From Collinsella sp. (GTDB taxonomy: Bacteria > Actinomycetota > Coriobacteriia > Coriobacteriales > Coriobacteriaceae): DNA of 7,438 nucleotides. The translations under genes were made by a program, and so were the position numbers. This document shows, in pieces, positions 1 to 7,161 of the stretch. Position 1 is the first letter of the stretch, and each line of letters starts with the position of its first letter. Location: contig JAIIWC010000068.1 in the NCBI GenBank assembly GCA_022745215.1, positions 1 to 7,438 of the forward strand. Direction: 5' to 3'. The notes beneath the pieces are model-generated. The model had not been told where the DNA came from. It made no database searches and was given only the letters and a program-made list of their open reading frames with translations.

Positions 1-68
1 GAAGCTAAGCCCCATCGCGCCGAGAGTACTGCGGGGCCAGCCCGTGGGAGGCCAGGGCGCCGCTGACC
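1..68 (+). rRNA. rrf: 5S ribosomal RNA, 3' part
   Basis: The first ~68 bases match the 3' half of bacterial 5S rRNA. They contain the GAAGCTAAGCCCC segment, the GAGAGTACTGCGGGG segment, and a CCCGTGGGAGGCCAGGGCGCCGC tail that forms helices IV/V and the terminal helix. The 5' half lies outside the window, so this is the end of an rRNA operon read on the plus strand. The mature 3' end cannot be fixed without the 5' partner strand of the terminal helix and could lie anywhere from about 64 to 72. A small hairpin (73–78 with 84–89, loop ACCGA) follows immediately and may belong to precursor processing. Confidence 0.88.
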
Positions 69-104
69 GGTGGACGGCACCGAGCCGTCATCGAAACTGA
101 AGAA

Positions 105-135
105 GGGGGAGGCCTCGCGGCCTCCCCCTTTTTTT
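105..135 (+). terminator. Intrinsic terminator of the rRNA operon
   Basis: A perfect 10-bp GC-rich stem (105–114 pairs with 119–128, loop TCGC) is followed directly by seven Ts (129–135). This is a textbook Rho-independent terminator. It sits about 37 nt after the 5S rRNA and separates the rRNA operon from the downstream protein-coding operon. Confidence 0.93.
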
Positions 136-149
136 GCGTTTACGGGCTT

Positions 150-179
150 TTGTCTCACATAGTAGCTGTGTTTTATAAC
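150..179 (+). promoter_or_regulatory. Candidate upstream sigma-A promoter of the acpS operon
   Basis: TTGTCT (150–155) and TATAAC (174–179) are separated by 18 bp and resemble the -35 and -10 elements of a housekeeping promoter. They lie just after the rRNA terminator. Initiation would be near 185–187, giving a leader of about 60 nt. The match is fair, and it is weaker evidence than the second promoter, which is closer to the gene. Confidence 0.4.
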
Positions 180-185
180 CCTCGT

Positions 186-215
186 TTGTCGCATCTTCTG
201 TGAACGGGCTACAAT
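186..215 (+). promoter_or_regulatory. Candidate main sigma-A promoter of the acpS operon
   Basis: TTGTCG (186–191) and TACAAT (210–215) are separated by 18 bp. The predicted transcription start near 221–223 leaves a leader of about 22–24 nt before the ATG at 245, just enough for the ribosome-binding site. The spacing and the TTGTC core repeat those of the candidate promoter 36 bp upstream, suggesting tandem promoters. Confidence 0.55.
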
Positions 216-234
216 AACTTAGTCTGTGCGATAT

Positions 235-240
235 GGAGGT
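235..240 (+). promoter_or_regulatory. Ribosome-binding site that sets the acpS start
   Basis: GGAGGT lies 4 nt upstream of the ATG at 245. The earlier in-frame ATG at 233 overlaps this Shine–Dalgarno sequence and has none of its own. Translation therefore most likely begins at 245, not 233. Confidence 0.75.
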
Positions 241-244
241 GAAC

Positions 245-784
245 ATGGCTGAAGCTGGTATCGGCGTTGATATCGTCGAGATTTCCCGTATGAAATCAAT
301 TCTTGAAAAGACGCCGTCGTTTGCTCGGCGTGTGTTTACCGAAGAAGAGCGTGCGTATTGTGATGCATCATCGCGTCCCGCTGCTCACTATGCCAGCCGC
401 TTTGCTTCGCGCGAGGCGGTACTTAAAGCTCTCGGCACGGGTTTTAGTCAAGGCGTGGGTCGCAAGGATGTTTCGGTAACGCGTGATAAACTCGGCAAAC
501 CGAAGGCTCTGCTTTCTGGTCGTGCTCTCGAAATCGCCCAGGATTTGGGTGTTGTCGAGGTCGCTCTTTCTATTACCCTTACGGGTGACTTGGCTGTCGC
601 TAATGCCATTGCAATCACCGAGGATGCTCGACCTAAGCCTAAGGAAGAAAAGGTGAGCAACAAGAAACGCGTTGCGCAGACATTTAAAGAGGCTCGCTCT
701 GTTTTAGATGAGCTTGAGCAGCTGCAGAATTCAGCATTGACGGAGCACTTGGGCGATGCTTCGCAAGATACGCTAGGAGCATAG
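245..784 (+). CDS. acpS: Holo-[acyl-carrier-protein] synthase with C-terminal extension
   Basis: This cytoplasmic phosphopantetheinyl transferase would move 4'-phosphopantetheine from CoA to the serine of apo-ACP, activating fatty-acid synthesis. Numbered from the ATG at 245 (179 residues), the N-terminus GIGVDIVEI holds the Mg-binding D9. SREAVLKALGTG (55–66) holds the second metal ligand E57 and K61, and LGKPK is the usual central motif. The family's common AAKEA is SREA here. AcpS proteins are usually about 120–130 residues and the family fold ends near residue 126 (ANAIAITED). The remaining ~50 residues are a charged, probably helical tail (FKEARSVLDELEQLQ) of unknown role. The start was chosen from the GGAGGT at 235. 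The stop is directly followed by the next ATG. By eye the gene is more AT-rich than the distal genes of the operon. Confidence 0.92.
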   Translation: MAEAGIGVDIVEISRMKSILEKTPSFARRVFTEEERAYCDASSRPAAHYASRFASREAVLKALGTGFSQGVGRKDVSVTRDKLGKPKALLSGRALEIAQDLGVVEVALSITLTGDLAVANAIAITEDARPKPKEEKVSNKKRVAQTFKEARSVLDELEQLQNSALTEHLGDASQDTLGA

Positions 785-2401
785 ATGAAACCGGTTTTGA
801 GTACCGAAGAAGTCGTTCGTCTCGAGGATATCATCGAACGCGAAGGGACTTCGAAGGCCGAGCTTATGGAGCTAGCGGGTGAGTTTGCCGCCAACGAGGT
901 CTTGAAGCTCAATCCCGATCGGGTTCTCGTTCTGGTCGGTTTTGGTAATAATGGCGGCGACGGTTGGGTTGCCGCCGATATCTTGAGCCACAAGGGTGTG
1001 GACGTGGATATCGTTTCTCCGGTTGAGCCGGATGAGATTCCTGCTGCTCTGGCACGTCATGTTGCTCGTCGAACTGCCGGCCGCGATGTGCACGTTTGCG
1101 TCGGCCCCTCGCGTGATGAACTCGAGGTTTTGATCGATAAGGCCGATGTTGTTGTCGATGCCATTTTTGGTACCGGTTTCCACGGGAATCTGCGTGCGCC
1201 GTTCTCCATTTGGATTCCTACGGTCAATGAATGCGCCGATTGTGTCGTATCCATTGATGTCCCCTCGGGCCTGAATGCAGAGACGGGCGTTGTTGATGAC
1301 GACTGCATTCGTGCCGAGCGCACGGTGACGATGATTGCGCCCAAGATTGGTCTGTATAGCGCTGATGGTCCTGAGTATGCTGGCGATTTGATCTGCGGCA
1401 ATCTTTACGACCGTCTTGACGAGGTCATCGATGATGTCGACCACGCCGCCGAGATTGTCGAGCCCGGTGACTTAGTTGATTACTTTGCTCCGCTACCATC
1501 GAATATCGATAAGTATTCCCGTGGCTCCGTGCTTATTGTCGCCGGATCTGCGCAATATCCTGGTGCTGCCATTATGGCGGCCAAGTCTGCAGCTCGCGCG
1601 GGTGCTGGTTACGTGGCAGTCGCGGCTCCTGACGCCTGCGCCAATCTCATTCGCATGGCACTTCCTTCGATTCCGGTCTTTGCTATTCCGTCTGATTCCC
1701 GCGGCTCCTTTGGCGCCGCTGCGCGCATGACGGTGTGCGAGATCGCAAAGAAGTACAGCTGCGTGCTGTGCGGTCCCGGTATGACGACGTCTGCCGGCGC
1801 TATGCAGGTGGTTTCGGGCTTGCTCGAGCTTGATGTACCGCTAATTTTGGACGCCGATGCACTCAACTGCCTTGCTAAGATTGCCATTGACGGTATTGAT
1901 AGTAACCCCGAGATGTATCGCCGCGAGCAGCCGTTGGTTATGACGCCGCACTATCGTGAGCTTTCGCGCCTGGTTGCCGGTGACGAGGTGAACGACCTTG
2001 GTACCGCGATTGCGGCCGCGCAGAAGGTTGTCTGGGCTGCAGGCTCCGACAATCTGGTGGTCATAGCCAAGGGGCCGACGACGGCTATCTGTGGCGTTGA
2101 GCGCGTGCTGCTGCCACTCTCGGGTCCGGCTTCTCTGGCAACTGCCGGTTCTGGTGATGTTCTCGCGGGTATTTTGGCCGGCACGCTTGCCACCATGCGC
2201 GACGAGATGGATCGTTGGGAGCTGCTGTATTCGTACGCCGTCGCACTTCACAGCTACGCCGGTTTTGCCGCGGCGACGGAGTATGGTGAGAAGAGCGTTA
2301 TCGCGACCGATCTTATCGACTTGATCGGTCCTGCCATGGAGCTGGCGGCAAAGGATGCGCTCGAAGATCTGGGAATCATGGACGAAGGGTCGGATGACTA
2401 A
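785..2401 (+). CDS. nnr: Bifunctional NAD(P)H-hydrate epimerase / ADP-dependent dehydratase
   Basis: This enzyme repairs hydrated NADH and NADPH (NADHX/NADPHX). The N-terminal YjeF_N domain (about 1–215) interconverts the R and S epimers. The C-terminal ribokinase-like domain (about 235–525) dehydrates the S form, in bacteria using ADP. The epimerase half shows the nucleotide loop GFGNNGGDG (52–60), DAIFGTGF and SIDVPSGLNAETG (156–168, D158). The dehydratase half shows GSVLIVAGS (247–255), the AAKSAARAGAGY segment, LCGPG, DADALN (356–361), TPHYRELSRL, AKGPTT and GSGDVLAG (455–462), whose D458 is the expected catalytic aspartate. At 538 residues it has the normal full length of the fused family. 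AGGAG at 775–779 lies 5 nt before the ATG, which abuts the acpS stop, so translation is likely coupled. acpS–nnr–alr is a common bacterial neighbourhood. Confidence 0.95.
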   Translation: MKPVLSTEEVVRLEDIIEREGTSKAELMELAGEFAANEVLKLNPDRVLVLVGFGNNGGDGWVAADILSHKGVDVDIVSPVEPDEIPAALARHVARRTAGRDVHVCVGPSRDELEVLIDKADVVVDAIFGTGFHGNLRAPFSIWIPTVNECADCVVSIDVPSGLNAETGVVDDDCIRAERTVTMIAPKIGLYSADGPEYAGDLICGNLYDRLDEVIDDVDHAAEIVEPGDLVDYFAPLPSNIDKYSRGSVLIVAGSAQYPGAAIMAAKSAARAGAGYVAVAAPDACANLIRMALPSIPVFAIPSDSRGSFGAAARMTVCEIAKKYSCVLCGPGMTTSAGAMQVVSGLLELDVPLILDADALNCLAKIAIDGIDSNPEMYRREQPLVMTPHYRELSRLVAGDEVNDLGTAIAAAQKVVWAAGSDNLVVIAKGPTTAICGVERVLLPLSGPASLATAGSGDVLAGILAGTLATMRDEMDRWELLYSYAVALHSYAGFAAATEYGEKSVIATDLIDLIGPAMELAAKDALEDLGIMDEGSDD

Positions 2402-2403
2402 TC

Positions 2404-3549
2404 ATGAATAAAGCCGATTTGACGCGCTGGTCCTGGGTCGAGATCGACCGCGGGGCGCTCCGTCGCAACACGAGGGCCTATAAGAACTTGTTGAATCCGC
2501 GTCAGCGCCTGTGCTGCGTGGTCAAGGCCGATGCTTATGGTCATGGAGCTGTTGAGTGTGCCAAGATCATGTATTCGGCCGGTGCCGACATGTTTGCCGT
2601 GGCGACGGTTAACGAGGGCGTTGGGCTCCGTCAGGGCGGGATTACTAAGCCCGTCCTGATTCTAAGCGAGCCGCCTATCGAGGCTATTCCTGCATTGCTC
2701 GAATTCGATATCATGCCCTCGGTCTATACGTCCGATTTTGCTCTTGCGTATGGCGAATGCGCCGTCGCGGCGGGCAAGGTGGGCAAGTACCATCTTGCCA
2801 TCGAGACGGGCATGAACCGCATTGGCGTACATTACACGCAGGTGATCGACTTTGTCCGCGGCATCAGCTTCCATCGCGGTATTCAGTGCGACGGCGTATT
2901 TACGCACTTTGCCACGGCCGATGAACCTTCGGGTTGGGACTACAAGCTGCAGTGCCAGCGTTTTACCGAGGCCGTTCAGGCCATTAAGGACGCAGGTTTT
3001 GAATGCGGTATCGTGCATTGTGCCAATACGCCATCCTCGATGCTCGATTCTTCAATGCACTTTGACATGATTCGTGCCGGCATCGGTTTGTATGGTCTGC
3101 AGCCATGTGAGCTGAGTGGTCGCGTGATGCAGCTTGATCCCGTCATGAGCGTCCACGCGCGTGTGACGCGCGTGGCGCATCCTGCGATGGGCGAGGGCGT
3201 GGGCTACGGCTTTACCTACCGCGTACCGCGCACGCGCGTTCAGATCTGCACCCTTCCGATCGGTTATGCCGATGGCCTTTCGCGTACGCTTTCCAATCGT
3301 ATGGACGTGCTGTATCGCGGCGAGCGTGTGCGTCAGGTGGGCAATATCTGCATGGACCAGTTTATGGTCGCCATTCAGTCCAACCCGGCGCATGAGATTC
3401 CCGAGGCCGAGTATGGTGACGAGATGATCATTGTCGGCCGCGATGGAGATGCCGAGATTACCATGGACGAGATGGCGCGCCTACGCGGCACGATTAACTA
3501 CGAGGTCGCTTGCGGCTTTGGTATGCGTCTCGATAAAGTCTACGTGTAG
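2404..3549 (+). CDS. alr: Alanine racemase
   Basis: This PLP enzyme interconverts L- and D-alanine, supplying D-Ala for peptidoglycan. K41 in VVKADAYGHG is the Schiff-base lysine of the N-terminal TIM barrel. MNRIG carries R139, which positions the PLP phenolate. Y268 in GYGFTY, followed by LPIGYADGLSR, is the opposite-face catalytic tyrosine. NICMDQF (M317, D318) is the conserved substrate-site loop. The C-terminus (GTINYEVACGFGMRLDKVY) ends as in the family, and 381 residues is a normal length. The gene starts 2 nt after the nnr stop. Only a weak ribosome-binding site is visible (GGATGA, 2392–2397), so coupling to nnr translation is likely. I see no catalytic residue missing. Confidence 0.97.
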   Translation: MNKADLTRWSWVEIDRGALRRNTRAYKNLLNPRQRLCCVVKADAYGHGAVECAKIMYSAGADMFAVATVNEGVGLRQGGITKPVLILSEPPIEAIPALLEFDIMPSVYTSDFALAYGECAVAAGKVGKYHLAIETGMNRIGVHYTQVIDFVRGISFHRGIQCDGVFTHFATADEPSGWDYKLQCQRFTEAVQAIKDAGFECGIVHCANTPSSMLDSSMHFDMIRAGIGLYGLQPCELSGRVMQLDPVMSVHARVTRVAHPAMGEGVGYGFTYRVPRTRVQICTLPIGYADGLSRTLSNRMDVLYRGERVRQVGNICMDQFMVAIQSNPAHEIPEAEYGDEMIIVGRDGDAEITMDEMARLRGTINYEVACGFGMRLDKVYV

Positions 3550-3557
3550 GAGTCGCT

Positions 3558-4178
3558 ATGGGCGTCATGCACATTCCCGGCCATAGCCATCAGGCGCCGC
3601 GTGAGGTCGCACTCGAGGAGATCGAGGCCGTTCTGGGCGAGTGTCACCTTTGCCAGCTTTACCAGTCGCGCCACAACATCGTGTTTGGCGTGGGAAACCC
3701 CCGCGCTCGCGTGATGTTTATTGGCGAGGCGCCGGGCCGTAATGAGGATTTGCAGGGCGAGCCCTTTGTGGGGGCGGCAGGCGAGGACCTCAACGGCATT
3801 TTGTCGCTGGCGGGGCTCAAACGCGAAGACGTCTACATTGCCAACGTGCTTAAGTGCCGCCCGCCGGGAAACCGCAATCCGCGCCCCGAGGAAGTGCTGG
3901 CTTGCTCACCGTTTTTGCGCGAGCAGATTCGAAGCATCTGGCCCGATATCATCGTGACGCTCGGCAACCCCGCAACGCACTTTGTGCTCAAGACCGAGAT
4001 CGGCATTACCAAGCTGCGCGGCAGGTTCCATCAGATGGGACACTTTGTGGTGATGCCCACTTTCCATCCGGCAGCAGCGCTACGCAATCCAGCGTGGCAG
4101 GAGCTGCTGGAGGAAGACTTTAAGATGCTGGGCGACTATCTGGGGCGACATCCCGCACCAGAGGACGCCTCGGAATAA
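3558..4178 (+). CDS. Uracil-DNA glycosylase, family 4 type with [4Fe-4S] cluster
   Basis: The protein (206 residues) would excise uracil from DNA to start base-excision repair. Four cysteines in the family 4 arrangement, C29 and C32 (CHLC), C100 (KCRPPGNRNP) and C116 (ACSPF), should bind the iron–sulfur cluster. The catalytic GEAPG motif (56–60) continues as GRNEDLQGEPFVGAAG. The second active-site motif is FHPAAALRNP near the C-terminus. These features separate it from family 1 Ung (GQDPYH) and family 5. About 25 residues precede the first cysteine, a little longer than minimal members, with a His-rich start. AGGAG at 3548–3552 overlaps the alr stop and lies 5 nt before ATG 3558, favouring this start over ATG 3567. 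It sits between alr and tsaE, which are often direct neighbours in actinobacteria. Confidence 0.93.
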   Translation: MGVMHIPGHSHQAPREVALEEIEAVLGECHLCQLYQSRHNIVFGVGNPRARVMFIGEAPGRNEDLQGEPFVGAAGEDLNGILSLAGLKREDVYIANVLKCRPPGNRNPRPEEVLACSPFLREQIRSIWPDIIVTLGNPATHFVLKTEIGITKLRGRFHQMGHFVVMPTFHPAAALRNPAWQELLEEDFKMLGDYLGRHPAPEDASE

Positions 4179-4190
4179 TAAGGAGCATAT

Positions 4191-4697
4191 ATGTCCCTGG
4201 AGCGCCTGGGGGTAGGTACTTACAAAACGACTTGCGCTGCCGATACGGAGTACTTTGGCGAGCTAATTGCACCGTGCCTTGAGGACGGAGATGTGCTCAT
4301 CCTGACCGGTGGCCTGGGAGTGGGCAAAACTCACTTTACCAAGGGCGTCTCGCGCGGGCTGGGCGATGGGCATATGGTTACGAGTCCTACGTTTGCGCTC
4401 ATGGCCGTTCATGATCAAGGTCGTATTCCGCTGTTTCACTTTGATCTATACCGCCTGGAGCATGCCTACGAGCTCGAGGATACGGGCATTTTCGATGTGC
4501 TGGGCTATGAGGGTGCTTGCCTGCTGGAATGGGGCGAACAATTCCAGGACGAGCTGACGGATGAGTATCTTTCGGTGACGCTCAAGCGTGATGAGGGCGA
4601 CAGCGATGTGCGAACGATAACGCTCGAGGCGCACGGTGACCGCGCAATGGAGCTTTCCCATTTGATTGATAAGGCTGTACAAGATGAGCTTGCATAA
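4191..4697 (+). CDS. tsaE: tRNA threonylcarbamoyladenosine biosynthesis ATPase TsaE
   Basis: TsaE is the P-loop ATPase that drives turnover of the TsaB–TsaD complex in making t6A at position 37 of ANN-decoding tRNAs. The Walker A loop is GGLGVGKT (40–47, K46). SPTF (65–68) is the switch-like motif. HFDLYR (83–88) carries D85, and LLEWGEQ carries E113, both characteristic of TsaE. At 168 residues it is slightly longer than typical, with an N-terminal extension of about ten residues. AAGGAG (4180–4185) lies 5 nt before the ATG. The 3' end overlaps the start of the TsaB–RimI–TsaD fusion by 14 nt, tying its translation to that of its complex partners. Confidence 0.96.
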   Translation: MSLERLGVGTYKTTCAADTEYFGELIAPCLEDGDVLILTGGLGVGKTHFTKGVSRGLGDGHMVTSPTFALMAVHDQGRIPLFHFDLYRLEHAYELEDTGIFDVLGYEGACLLEWGEQFQDELTDEYLSVTLKRDEGDSDVRTITLEAHGDRAMELSHLIDKAVQDELA

Positions 4698-7068
4698 CGA
4701 CAACGCGCTGGTGGTGGCGCTCGATACCTCGACCGACATGCTTGCCTGCGCGGCAAGCTGGATTGATGGGCAGACGGGCGAGACGAAGCTCGTGAGTGGC
4801 GACCACATGTGTCGCCGTCACGCCAACGTTGAGCTCGTGAATACCGTTGATGGCGTGCTGGCTCAAGCCGGTCTGGATCGCAGCGATGTTGGTTGCTATG
4901 TGGTCGGCCGCGGCCCGGGGTCCTTTACGGGTGTGCGCATCGGCATCTCCACTGCCAAGGGCCTCGCGCGCGGTGCCAATGTTCCGCTGCTGGGCGTGTC
5001 GACGCTCGACGCTTGCGCTTGGACGGCGTGGAAGGCTGGCGTGCGCGGCAAGCTTGGTATCTTGGCCGATGCTATGCGCGGTGAGGTATATCCGGCGCTG
5101 TATATGCTGGTCGATGAGGGTCCCGAGCGTCAATTTGAGCGCGAACACGTGGTCAAGGCCGCCGTGGCGCTCGATGAGTGGCGCCGAGCAGCGGACTGGG
5201 ACCAGGTTCAGCTGACCGGTGACGGTCTCGTGCGCTATGGCAAGCTGCTGGGTGAGGACGAGACCGCCCGCTGCGTGGAGCGCGACCTGTGGTGGCCTTC
5301 GGGCGAGGGCTTGCTGCTCGCGCACGCTGCGGGTGACGGCGATCCGGCTCGCGTCCTGCCGATTTACACGCGCCTTTCGGATGCCGAGGAAAATGAGCGC
5401 AAGCGTCTTGGTCTTGCCGAGAGTGCGCAGAGCGAAATTACGGGCGTTGCCGATGAGCTCGCCGGTCGTCATCTGCAGTTCCGTCCCATGGGCGCGGCGG
5501 ATGCCGAGGGCGCGAGCGCGCTAGAGGCTGCCTGCTTTGAAGGTGCCGGACACAAGGCATGGACGCCGGGCATGTTCCTGTCCGAACTGGGCGAGGACGT
5601 CGCTGCGCCGCGTAGTTGGTGGGTGGCACACGACGACGGCAAGCTGCTGGGCCTTGCCGGCGGTATGGTCGTGGACGGTGATGTGCAGATTCTGGATGTC
5701 GCCGTCGACCCGGCACATCGCCGTGAGGGCATTGCCCGCAAGCTGCTGTCGCATGTGAGCTATGATGCCCAGATGCTCGGCTGCACCACGGCTTCGCTCG
5801 AGGTCGAGGACGGCAACGAGGGAGCGATCGCGCTTTATAACGCTCTGGGCTTTACCGAGGCAGGACGGCGCCGCGGCTACTATGGTGCCGGCAAGGATGC
5901 CATCGTCATGACGGCTCCGCTGCCCCTGGTGCTTCCGGTCGACAATGCCTCGCCCGAGCCGACGGCGGCAGAGCAGCGCGTATGGCCGCTGCCTGCGCCT
6001 GGGCGCTCTGCCGAGGAACGTGTCGAGATTGAGCGTCGCCGCCTAGTGCTCGCTATCGAGAGCTCCTGCGACGAGACGGCCGTGGCGATTATCGATGCGG
6101 ATGGCAATATGCTGGCCAACCAGGTGTCGACGCAGATTGATTTTCATGCACGCTTTGGCGGCGTGGTGCCCGAGATCGCCTCGCGCAAGCACGTCGAGGT
6201 GATTGTGAGTGTCGTGGATGCGGCACTCGAGGACGCCGCAGCGTCGCTGGGCCTTACGGGCGGAGCCATTACACCAAGTGAGCTTGCCGCCGTGGGCGTG
6301 ACACAGGGTCCGGGCCTGGTGGGCGCCCTGGTGGTGGGCGTCGCCTTTGCCAAGGGCTTTGCGTACGCTGCCGGCAAGCCGCTCGTGTGCGTCAATCATC
6401 TGGAGGGCCACCTGTTTGCCAACCTGTTGGCGCAGCCCGACCTCAAGCCCCCGTTTATCTTTACGCTTGTCTCGGGCGGGCACACCATGCTCGTGCACGT
6501 GAAGGCATGGGGCGACTACGAGGTACTTGGTGAGACGCTCGACGATGCTGTGGGCGAGGCCTTCGACAAGGTAGCCAAGGCGTTGGGTCTGGGCTATCCC
6601 GGTGGCCCCATCATCTCCAAGCTGGCCGAGACGGGCAATCCCCGCGCGATCGATTTTCCTCGCGCGCTTAACAGCAGGGGGGACTATCGCTTCTCGCTTT
6701 CGGGCCTCAAGACGGCGGTGACGCTCTACATCGAGCAGGAGACCAAGGCCGGGCGCACGATTCACCTGCCCGATCTGGCGGCTTCGTTTGAGGCAGCCGT
6801 CTTTGACGTTCAGTACAAGAAGGCCAAGAACGCGCTGCATGCCACCGGATGCAAGGAATACTGCATCGGCGGCGGCGTCTCGGCTAATCCGCATCTGCGC
6901 GAGATGATGATCAAGAAGCTTGGGCGTCAGGGGATCCGCGTAACGGTGCCACCGCTTTCGGCGTGCACCGATAACGCAGCCATGATCGCGGAGGTTGCCC
7001 GCCGTAAATTCGACCGAGGAGAAATCTCGCCGTTCGACGTCGACGCCGATCCAAACATGACGCTGTAG
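4684..7068 (+). CDS. TsaB–RimI–TsaD trifunctional fusion protein
   Basis: One 794-residue polypeptide joins three usually separate proteins. TsaB (about 8–230) is the t6A complex scaffold, with ALDTST, HANVELV and GPGSFTGVRIG (77–87). RimI (about 264–413) is a GNAT acetyltransferase for a ribosomal protein N-terminus (S18 in E. coli). It shows the acetyl-CoA loop R346–A351 (RREGIA), E373 and Y385 at the positions of the E. coli catalytic Glu103 and Tyr115, and RRRGYYG. TsaD (about 453–794), the threonylcarbamoyl transferase, has IESSCDETA, metal-binding H572 and H576 (NHLEGH), SGGHT, GEAFDKVAKALGLGYPGG, YRFSLSGLKTAV, GGGVSANPHLR and D763 (TDNAAMIA). Linkers are 231–263 and a Pro/Glu/Arg-rich 414–452. 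All three domains look complete. ATG 4684 was chosen over TTG 4666 because AAGG (4671–4674) is well placed for it. Symbols in other genomes may be tsaB, rimI or tsaD. Confidence 0.95.
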   Translation: MSLHNDNALVVALDTSTDMLACAASWIDGQTGETKLVSGDHMCRRHANVELVNTVDGVLAQAGLDRSDVGCYVVGRGPGSFTGVRIGISTAKGLARGANVPLLGVSTLDACAWTAWKAGVRGKLGILADAMRGEVYPALYMLVDEGPERQFEREHVVKAAVALDEWRRAADWDQVQLTGDGLVRYGKLLGEDETARCVERDLWWPSGEGLLLAHAAGDGDPARVLPIYTRLSDAEENERKRLGLAESAQSEITGVADELAGRHLQFRPMGAADAEGASALEAACFEGAGHKAWTPGMFLSELGEDVAAPRSWWVAHDDGKLLGLAGGMVVDGDVQILDVAVDPAHRREGIARKLLSHVSYDAQMLGCTTASLEVEDGNEGAIALYNALGFTEAGRRRGYYGAGKDAIVMTAPLPLVLPVDNASPEPTAAEQRVWPLPAPGRSAEERVEIERRRLVLAIESSCDETAVAIIDADGNMLANQVSTQIDFHARFGGVVPEIASRKHVEVIVSVVDAALEDAAASLGLTGGAITPSELAAVGVTQGPGLVGALVVGVAFAKGFAYAAGKPLVCVNHLEGHLFANLLAQPDLKPPFIFTLVSGGHTMLVHVKAWGDYEVLGETLDDAVGEAFDKVAKALGLGYPGGPIISKLAETGNPRAIDFPRALNSRGDYRFSLSGLKTAVTLYIEQETKAGRTIHLPDLAASFEAAVFDVQYKKAKNALHATGCKEYCIGGGVSANPHLREMMIKKLGRQGIRVTVPPLSACTDNAAMIAEVARRKFDRGEISPFDVDADPNMTL

Positions 7069-7080
7069 CTGGTACGGCGC

Positions 7081-7113
7081 GGTCCCCGGACGGAGGGGCC
7101 GGATATAAGGTTT
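7081..7113 (+). repeat. Long perfect inverted repeat, left arm
   Basis: This 33-nt arm begins with GGTCCCCGGACGGAGGGGCC and ends with GGATATAAGGTTT. Its exact reverse complement is at 7183–7215, across a 69-nt spacer. Pairing stops abruptly on both sides (7080/7216 and 7114/7182 do not pair). It starts 12 nt after the tsaD-domain stop codon. The arm can also fold alone: GG–CCCC (7081–7087, T7083 bulged) with GGGGCC (7095–7100). Confidence 0.97.
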
Positions 7114-7138
7114 CCTGCTCTACAGTCCTGCGCAAGAC

Positions 7139-7161
7139 GAAGGCCACATTAAGTGGCCTTC
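7139..7161 (+). terminator. Terminator-like hairpin inside the inverted repeat
   Basis: GAAGGCCAC (7139–7147) pairs perfectly with GTGGCCTTC (7153–7161) around the loop ATTAA. The stem can be extended past a small internal loop by CGCAA (7131–7135) with TTGCG (7163–7167). Only a short TTT follows, so on the plus strand it would be a weak intrinsic terminator. Its place 70 nt after the last stop codon of the operon supports a role as 3' end or transcript-stabilising structure. Confidence 0.6.

Noticed and set aside
73..89. Hairpin GACGGC/GCCGTC after the 5S rRNA
   Set aside because: Too short and without a T tract to be a terminator. More likely part of rRNA precursor processing.
233..244. 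Upstream in-frame ATG for acpS
   Set aside because: It overlaps the Shine–Dalgarno sequence for ATG 245 and has no ribosome-binding site of its own.
448..1444. Minus-strand frames of 181 and 190 codons opposite acpS and nnr
   Set aside because: Shadows of well-supported plus-strand genes, with low-complexity translations.
4582..5472. Minus-strand open frame of 296 codons opposite tsaE and the TsaB domain
   Set aside because: It lies entirely antisense to strongly supported coding sequence, shows no recognisable motif, and is expected from GC-rich codon bias.
6043..6894. Minus-strand open frame of 283 codons opposite the TsaD domain
   Set aside because: Antisense to conserved TsaD motifs, with no family signature or convincing ribosome-binding site.
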